Positions 57,345-64,000 of a stretch of DNA of 64,000 nucleotides are shown here, one piece after another. The notes below the pieces were generated by a model. It did not search any database, was not told where the DNA came from, and saw only the letters and a program-made list of their open reading frames with translations. Source of the stretch: Isoetes taiwanensis (Eukaryota; Streptophyta; Lycopodiopsida; Isoetales; Isoetaceae); the NCBI GenBank assembly GCA_021234155.1, contig JAJEKV010000026.1, positions 17,903,147-17,967,146 of the forward strand. The letters are read 5' to 3'. Both the position numbers and the translations under genes were made by a program. Position 1 is the first letter of the stretch; every line of letters begins with the position of its first letter.

Positions 57345-57776
57345 ATGCAAAGATATGCATTGATCGAGAGGACCCGCGATCCGTTTCAGATTCAAAATGA
57401 GGAGCCCGCTTGCTGGTTACCGCGCCCTGGGATGCCCCAACACCTAACCGTACCAAAAGTGTATACTATGCAATGGAGATGGCTCAACCAATGGAACCAC
57501 TACCGCAGCGCCTATAATGCATGCAATTGGAGGTTCAACCAATGGAGCAGAGGCGAGCAGGAGGAGGAGTGTGGAGGTGAGGTGGAGCAAAAGGTGGAGC
57601 TTAGAGCCCGTGTTTTGGCTGGGTTTTACCGTAAGAATTCACTATGCCCTAATGGAATGGGAGGATCGATAGCCCAGCTACCAAAGAGGACCTGGCTTGA
57701 AACAAGAGGTCCTGGTTTTTTGTCCGTTTATCCAGCTTTATCCAGATTATATACAATTGTAATCTTTTTCCAATGA
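57345..57776 (+). CDS. Unrecognised 143-codon ORF
   Basis: Starts MQRYALIERTRDPFQI and is rich in Trp, Arg and Glu (WRWLNQWNHYRSAY). The sequence before the stop includes CAATGG-containing near repeats (CTCAACCAATGGAACC, TTCAACCAATGGAGCA), and AATAAATAAA lies just downstream (57775-57785). It may be an LTR or transcript 3' end and not a protein gene. Confidence 0.25.
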   Translation: MQRYALIERTRDPFQIQNEEPACWLPRPGMPQHLTVPKVYTMQWRWLNQWNHYRSAYNACNWRFNQWSRGEQEEECGGEVEQKVELRARVLAGFYRKNSLCPNGMGGSIAQLPKRTWLETRGPGFLSVYPALSRLYTIVIFFQ

Positions 57777-57789
57777 ATAAATAAATTTT

Positions 57790-60700
57790 GTCTACTTCTT
57801 ATATTTCCTCGTACAATGTAATACATGCTACATACCTTTTGCTGCTTGGCCATGCAAATAATTCCAACACTTTCTCCAACCGCATTCCCACCGGTGTCTC
57901 AAGTGAGGTAAAAGCTCATCCATAGCGCAAAGAAGACCACTCAGAATCCTGACATACTTATCCTCGAGCTGAATTCCATGATGGGGCCATACCGGATCGG
58001 GATGTGGAGTCGATCTTGCATAATCCTACTTTCCTTCGATTTGTAGTTAACATGAAACATTCATCTTCGCATAATCGCAGAAAAATTGCTATTCGTGACA
58101 CCTACTATTGGAAATTAATGTTCAAGCTATTGAATGAGATGAGTACCGCACTCAGAGCTATTCTTGAGGTGCCACTGAGTAGCGTCAAGGCGCTTATGGA
58201 AACTCCGGGCGTCGGAAAAATTCAAATTAGAAGAAAGGATTAGGTTAACTACGCTAGGCGGGATACCCCATGATACTTTTTGGGTAGATTGGTTTTTAAA
58301 ACTTAATGAAAGAAGTTCTGACGGGTCTTCGCCATTATTATTTGTATGTGTCAAGAATATTTCAAACCGTGCATTTTGTGTTTCTTGAAATTCAAATTTC
58401 TATTTCTCGCATTGTAGAAAAGCTATTTCTTCGAAAGTGCTCGAAGGCTGTATCCGGTTTAATCTTCCGACTACATTGTGGGCTTGCACTCCAAAGATGT
58501 CTTCTAAAGCTTAATCGAGGTCGAGGCTGACGGGGCAGAGGAAGCGTGGAAGAGGAATCTCTAAACCCAAATTTCTCAAGTTTCCCCGTGAGGACGCTGA
58601 TCGTAATACAGCCGCATCACTACGTAACCCTATTCGCTGTATTTAATTTGCCACGTATCACACAATCAAAGTGAGAGTATTATGCTTGCATGAATTTGAG
58701 ATATTTCTTGCCTTCGATAAGTAATATGCTTTGCATGAGTTTGAGTTATTATGCTTTGCATGAATTTTAAGTAGTATTAACATCACAATGCTCGATTGTC
58801 CGCTCTCAGAGAACATAATTTTGCTCGCTTTTATATATAGAATATAGCGTAAGTTAGACAGCTTGAGATAGCAATGTTCAATGAGGCTAAATATGTGAAA
58901 ATATGGATTCATGAAGGGTATGGAAGCCAAAATGTGGATGCAAAATAATTTAGTTTCAAATTAACGACAGCATGGTCAATAATAGAGATGTAAATTAACA
59001 CGCCAAGCTGGATTTGTACTAATTTAGGTTTAAAACAGCACGTTGGATCTCTCTTGTTCTCAAAAGTACTCTAAAAGTGCTCATCTTCATTTGCAAAGGC
59101 TCAAGAGGAAGAAACCCCTACTAATTCGGGTTCTAATCCGCCATAGAAAGCAAGGGGCGTATCGCACTCCGCATGCAAAGTATTCATATGATCTCAATTT
59201 TTAGATGTATAAGGCCGATTCTTTATAGCAACCACCGACCCCCGCCGGCCAAGAGGAAATGGACGCAGGGTGTCGAAGTGGTACGCTGACCTTGCCAAGA
59301 CAAAATGGCAAGCTCCGACTTAACTCTCTTCTATAAAAAAAAAGGAAGCATAAGATGGCCAAACAAGGATCCTAATCTCTGTGGAGGAAGAGGATGATAA
59401 TCTTAATCGCAAATTGCTCTTTGAGATTACACGTATTAAGAAAGATCCGCTCGCATTCTTACCCACCGTAGAGCTAATGCGATACGCGATACGCTCATGA
59501 AGACGTATGAATCCGTGAGACATATTTTAAGCATGGTTACAACCACCAGCGCTTACGCCAATATCTATTTGCTAAGGGGTTACAAATGTAAGGAGGCATG
59601 TTCACTAAACTCATACCAAGTCACTATTTGCTAGCTAGGAATTAATGACGAAAGCTTCTAAAAGGGTCCTAGATCTAGGGAAGAATGTTCAACCAAGTAG
59701 CTTGTCAAGGCATGAGGCTTCGCTTTGAGAATGAACAGACAAAGTGGCACAAAATTTAGAGGCCATGAACAAGTCAATAAGTACTGACCATTATCCATTG
59801 GGTCTTAAGGAAACTTTGTATGATCCATGAAGTCCTCATCCGTCACCAAGCCCATTTATGTTAAAGGTGAGATAAGGACATCCAAAGACATGCCATGGAG
59901 ATTGTTCAGAGCATGATTAGTAATCCAGGTCAAATGCCTATGCCAAATGGATGTGCTACCTTGGGATATGATCTCAACAGCTCACTGTGGTGGATCTAAC
60001 GTCCAGAGCTATTATCAAGTGATGATATTAAATATGTCATCATCGACGGCAGCATTCCGCTGAGGCACAAAAGGCCATCATCAGCAAAAGTGTAACAAAC
60101 AGCCAAAAAGTTCTACAATCACTATGCGCGTATAGGAGGTGTCAGATCTTGATGCCAATACTTCACCCGCAGATTTGGTCGATTAGGTGCAATCCTTGAA
60201 TGAAATGGGAAGACATTTCTATGGGCAAAGCGTAATCAACCGTTTCATAAATTGTATTCCACGCCAGCGCAGCTTAACAAATTATCTAATTTCAGTGTTT
60301 TAGGGTCTCCATCGAGCTTCATGCTGCGCGTGTTTTCAAGTCAACAAATTGATTTGAAACACCGGGCGCGGAATTCATTGATTTGAAAAACACGCCGCGG
60401 AATTGGTTTGATTTGAAAAGCACCGCGGAATTGCATTAGTAACTTTGATTTCACGCCAGCGTGATTTTTCTCTTCATCAATTCTATTCAAATCGCTACCG
60501 CTGTTTTATTCTATGATACCGATTCACTGTCCGTGACGGCAAATCATACGCTGGAACAACCGCTACACGCCTGGCCAACAAGGTGGAATATGGCTGCCCA
60601 TTGCCCACCGCATGTATGGTCAAAAGTCCGAGGTATTCAAGTCATTGAGCGACTCGCCGCGCATAATTATACGTGAAGAAGAAGACCGTACAAAAATCAA

Positions 60701-62560
60701 AGAAAAAAGGTGGTGATGACATTGCAGATCCTTTTTCCTCGAAGCTCATCCAGCCAGGTCAGACCAAATTTAATTCGTGATAAGATTGTGTTTTGTAAGG
60801 AGGCAAGATGGCCTAAGTGGAATGAATCGGGACGCCTTTTATGCACAAGGGAAGCCGCCAGATACTATGGGCAGGGTGCCTGCTGATGTGTAAGCATCTT
60901 TGACTTGAATGTGACAGTAGATGAGAAGACTCGTGGGCCAGGACGACGCCGGTGACCATTTGGGTTTTAGACCAAGGCTTAAAGAAGGAAGTCTTATACA
61001 AGAAGGGAAGCCACCAAGGGATAGGATGTCCTTCGCTGAGTGCTGCAACCAAGGTAAAGGATGTAATGTGATAATGAAGTCAGTCAGAGGGATGAAGTTA
61101 CAAAGGCTACCTGGGGATGTGGCATTATCCAAAATTGGATTGTCGACAAATACAAGGTCAAGAATGATGACATCAAGAAGTTTGTATTCTCACAAAGGAC
61201 TCCTAAAGAATTGAAGGCTAAAATACAAAATATATGAGACTCTACCCCCTCTAAGGTAATCGGCCGAAAGGAGAAGAAAAGTGGCCCTCAGGAAGAAGAT
61301 TAATGGAGTAGTCACGACACGTCCAAAGATTCGGGCCTCCATTGGGTACATAGGTCTCTTTTGCCATTCACCGCCTTAAAAATATATCACTCTTTGTGCT
61401 GGACAGCCAGGGGTGGGAGAGGAGATAAGGGCATGAACCAAGGACTACAAGAGGCTTCTTACCAGTCAGATAGGATTGATAACCGAGAGGTCCTTCACTA
61501 TTGTCATCGCTGTCCTTTCAGTGAGTCAAGACCGTGATGCACCATCTCACGCTTCATGATCCGGAGGCCTCGTTAGGAGGGATGCCTAATATATGATGTT
61601 AAGGGATAATGAGCCGCTAATCGTAATCCAAGATGGCACATGTGATCTTTATTATGATATCCATGTCGACGAGGAATAAGGATATTGCTAAGGCCAAGGT
61701 GACAATAGCAAAGGTATGGGAATATTTGTGATGATCCACTTAAGAACTATATTCTTTCATACGGATCAGACTGGCCGTATCAGATGAGTCAAGAGGATGA
61801 GGACGGGACCCCCTCCTAAGTGGGGAAATCAAGTACGAGCTTACAAACTAGTTGAGAGAAGGGCCCCCTTAAATAAAAATGGATTTCCACCAACATGGTC
61901 AAGCATTCGGTCGTGAGGCAGCATTTGTCTAATTGATACAACCTGCTTGAGCTTCATGTTGAGGTTATATTGATGTCTCGAGAGGCTCTTATGGGTGCAA
62001 GAAGATGTCATCATGGTGAGTGATGAGCAGGCCAAAGACTTTCTCTTGAACCATTCCTCGCGCATGTGCTTGCCAAGTCTCCTAAAGGCCCTGGTGAAAC
62101 CTCAAATCATCAAGAATCAAAAGTCTCAGAGACTTGTCCAATCTGAAAAGTGGACGCTGTTCTCGAGAGGGAACTAGTAACTGCAGCCTTGATAAGGAAA
62201 GCAAAGAATGAACAAATAGTCGCTAAACTCGCTGCTCAAAAGTACCGTGATGCATGCGCTTTAACTTAGGGAATATCCTTGCCCACATTGGCGGGTGATG
62301 CAAGCAACAATAGAGTAGATCTACGGTGTTAACAATGAAATAATTGACAGTGGAAAACCAAAATGAAGGCAACGTATATGGCTCTAGTGATTCGCTGTGC
62401 TCTAAGCAAATCAATAGTAAAGAATGTCGTACTTGTGAAGGACGGAAATGAACTAATAGAAAATAAATAATTCTAAATAAAATGGGCGAAGACAAAGATT
62501 AAGGTGGCGGAGGGGGAGAATGACGCTGGCGACGGCAAAGTGGAAATCAAGATGAGCAGG
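57790..62560. other. Long stretch without a recognised gene
   Basis: Scattered short ORFs (58004-58243 plus, 60921-61214 plus, 60839-61132 minus) show no recognised domain. Near 60350-60440 the phrase TTGATTTGAAA..CGCGGAATT is repeated three times. Probably decayed transposon DNA. Confidence 0.4.
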
Positions 62561-62569
62561 TATGGCCTT

Positions 62570-62720
62570 GCCTAATGTAAATAGCGCCACGCTGCGATTT
62601 AATTCTGTATTACCTTTGAATTAAATCGCGCTTGCCGCATGGATTATTTTTCGCTGTCAACGAATCACGCCGAGCGCCATTTGCTTATGACTATTTTCAA
62701 ATCACGCTTTTGGCTTGTAT
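62570..62720. repeat. AAATAGCG/CGCCATTT-type cluster 5
   Basis: TAAATAGCGCCACGCTGCGA, TTTGAATTAAATCGCGC and GAGCGCCATTTGC lie within 150 bp, resembling the clusters at 44-50 kb but more diverged. Confidence 0.5.
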
Positions 62721-62778
62721 TGTTTGTGTTATCGTGATTCATTTTACCTATACATGTTTGATGTTTCAAATTTTCCAT

Positions 62779-63072
62779 TGGCGCTTTTCTAAGAAGGTTG
62801 TGGTGTTCACCCAAACGGAGTCCTTTGCAAGACTTTTCCTAAAAATAAAGTGGCTAGGAGAACAGCTTTCATCAGACAACAAGAGGAATCAAACACCAAG
62901 TGGATCTATCCGCCGGGCCGCACTGGAAGGAGATGCTGTGACGCAGGCATTCGTGTTATTTTGTGCTGGTACTGTCATCCATGGAACTAAGGAACATCAA
63001 GGATACTTTGGAGGCACTGGGGAAATGCGTAGAAATTGGTTGACCCTTTGGGATCGTAGAATAAATGTGTGA
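62779..63072 (+). other. Short ORF, unrecognised
   Basis: The part from MFQIFHWRFSKK to FGGTGEMRRNWLTLWDRRI has a balanced composition, and in another frame the next bases give NPKDPTVQAYLQCHLSKMDE. It might be a retroelement gag fragment, but nothing diagnostic is visible. Confidence 0.25.
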
Positions 63073-63734
63073 AGTTCACTAATCCCAAGGATCCAACCGT
63101 GCAAGCCTATCTTCAATGTCACTTGAGTAAGATGGACGAACTTGGTATCGTAGGTGAATAAGGATGATATAATCATGGATGATGATGCTCTCAAATGCTT
63201 CACAATCAAACACAAAGCTCAATCTACCCATTCTACGATCCAAAAACTTTGGGATGCATGATTTTCAGGTGAAGTTTCAGTCTATTATGCATAATTTGGC
63301 TATGTGATGACGGTAAGTGGTAAGTGTTGTATCTGCACTTTAACCGATAGAACGGGCCCCATATGGAACCACACCTTGTTAAATACGTGGAAAAACATGG
63401 ATTGATCCTTTAATGTTTTATTGAATATATGATATTTTTGTATGATATTTGTTACAACATAATTTCGAATCCGAATTGCCTCGCAAATAATGCAATTTGT
63501 TATTATCAAACCTAATATTATCATCTATTGAGTGCTAAATATTTGTCTCATCTATGTTAGCAACTTGCTCTTCATTTCTCAAGATATTTCCAATTGCATA
63601 TGAAAAGTCACACGTAATCGCAACCTTATGTTATTTTGAAGTCCAAAAAAAGATTAAAAAAACAAAACCCCTAGAAGACAATAGCAGTTACAAGATTTTG
63701 AGTTGATATAATCCCAATTTAATTGATGATGGTT

Positions 63735-64000
63735 ATACTCCAAAAAGCTTACCAAATTCAGGCTTTTAACTATACCAAAAATTGTTCCTTGGAATTTCAA
63801 GTATATGTCCTCAGGCTCTTCCAAGATAATGATTCTTTCTAGGTAATTCCTCAATTGTGCAACTTAGATAATTATACTCCTTTCTTCCCCAAAGATATCA
63901 TGGAATAGGACAAAGTCAAGATTGTTCTCTTTCAAGACTCAAACATGTTGTTAAAGATTTGGTTTTATATGTCTACAACTCCAGCCAAAGGACATTAGAA
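63735..64000 (-). repeat. Further copy of the 460-bp LINE-tail unit, cut by the window edge
   Basis: Contains CTTACCAAATTCAGGCTTTT, TTGTTCCTTGGAATTTCAAG, CAATTGTGCAACTTAGA and TCAAACATGTTGTTAAAG, matching 50550-50850 and 51020-51250 in the same orientation. Confidence 0.75.

Noticed and set aside
1-64000. CRISPR arrays, rRNA operons, bacterial operons
   Set aside because: No regularly spaced identical repeats with unique spacers, no rRNA signatures, and the spliced genes show a eukaryotic source.

Overview
The window reads as nuclear DNA of a plant-type (streptophyte) genome. It has spliced genes with GT..AG introns, an AT-rich background, and large amounts of nested transposon DNA. The combination of land-plant-like housekeeping genes with a helicase-less HUH-endonuclease transposon and DUF7869/DUF8039 transposon genes would suit a seed-free plant such as a fern or lycophyte. 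That placement is inference, not proof.

Layout. From 0 to 2.5 kb there are only transposon-like debris and minisatellites. From 2.5 to 5.6 kb a complete nine-exon minus-strand gene encodes CCR4-NOT subunit 9 (CNOT9/RCD1); all splice phases close to give 299 codons. From 5.9 to 6.6 kb lies a purine-only tract ending in a small palindrome. From 7.2 to 8.7 kb are two coding-type exons of an unrecognised gene or genes, one cut by a 302-bp MITE with perfect 18-bp terminal repeats and a TA target duplication. From 9.2 to 11.5 kb lie exons of a decayed TFIIF-beta gene, and from 13.3 to 14.4 kb those of a decayed HscB/Jac1 co-chaperone gene, both on the minus strand. A second purine tract follows at 15.4-16.3 kb.

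The most interesting part is 16.6-33.1 kb, a stack of nested insertions. A tandem array and a duplicated piece of a LamG-domain secreted-protein gene form the old locus. An about 2.7-kb element encoding a Rep-like Y1 HUH endonuclease (motifs SLTL, HLH and YxxK, no helicase) is inserted in it. Its boundaries can be read by comparison with an uninterrupted copy of the same junction at about 32.59 kb. A 10.9-kb Ty3/gypsy LTR retrotransposon on the minus strand then landed inside the HUH gene, most simply in an intron.

From 33 to 39 kb the DNA is mostly anonymous, with a 5'-truncated LINE tail (35.6-36.2 kb) and a two-exon start of an unknown gene (36.5-36.8 kb). From 40.4 to 44.0 kb a minus-strand transposon gene carries two DUF8039 domains, a helix-turn-helix and a DUF7869 (GHTHxDID) core; a degraded relative lies at 51.7-53.5 kb. 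From 44 to 64 kb the DNA is repeat-rich: clusters of AAATGGCG/CGCCATTT inverted words, 460-bp tandem units related to the LINE tail, microsatellites and short unassigned ORFs. I saw no rRNA, convincing tRNA or CRISPR array.
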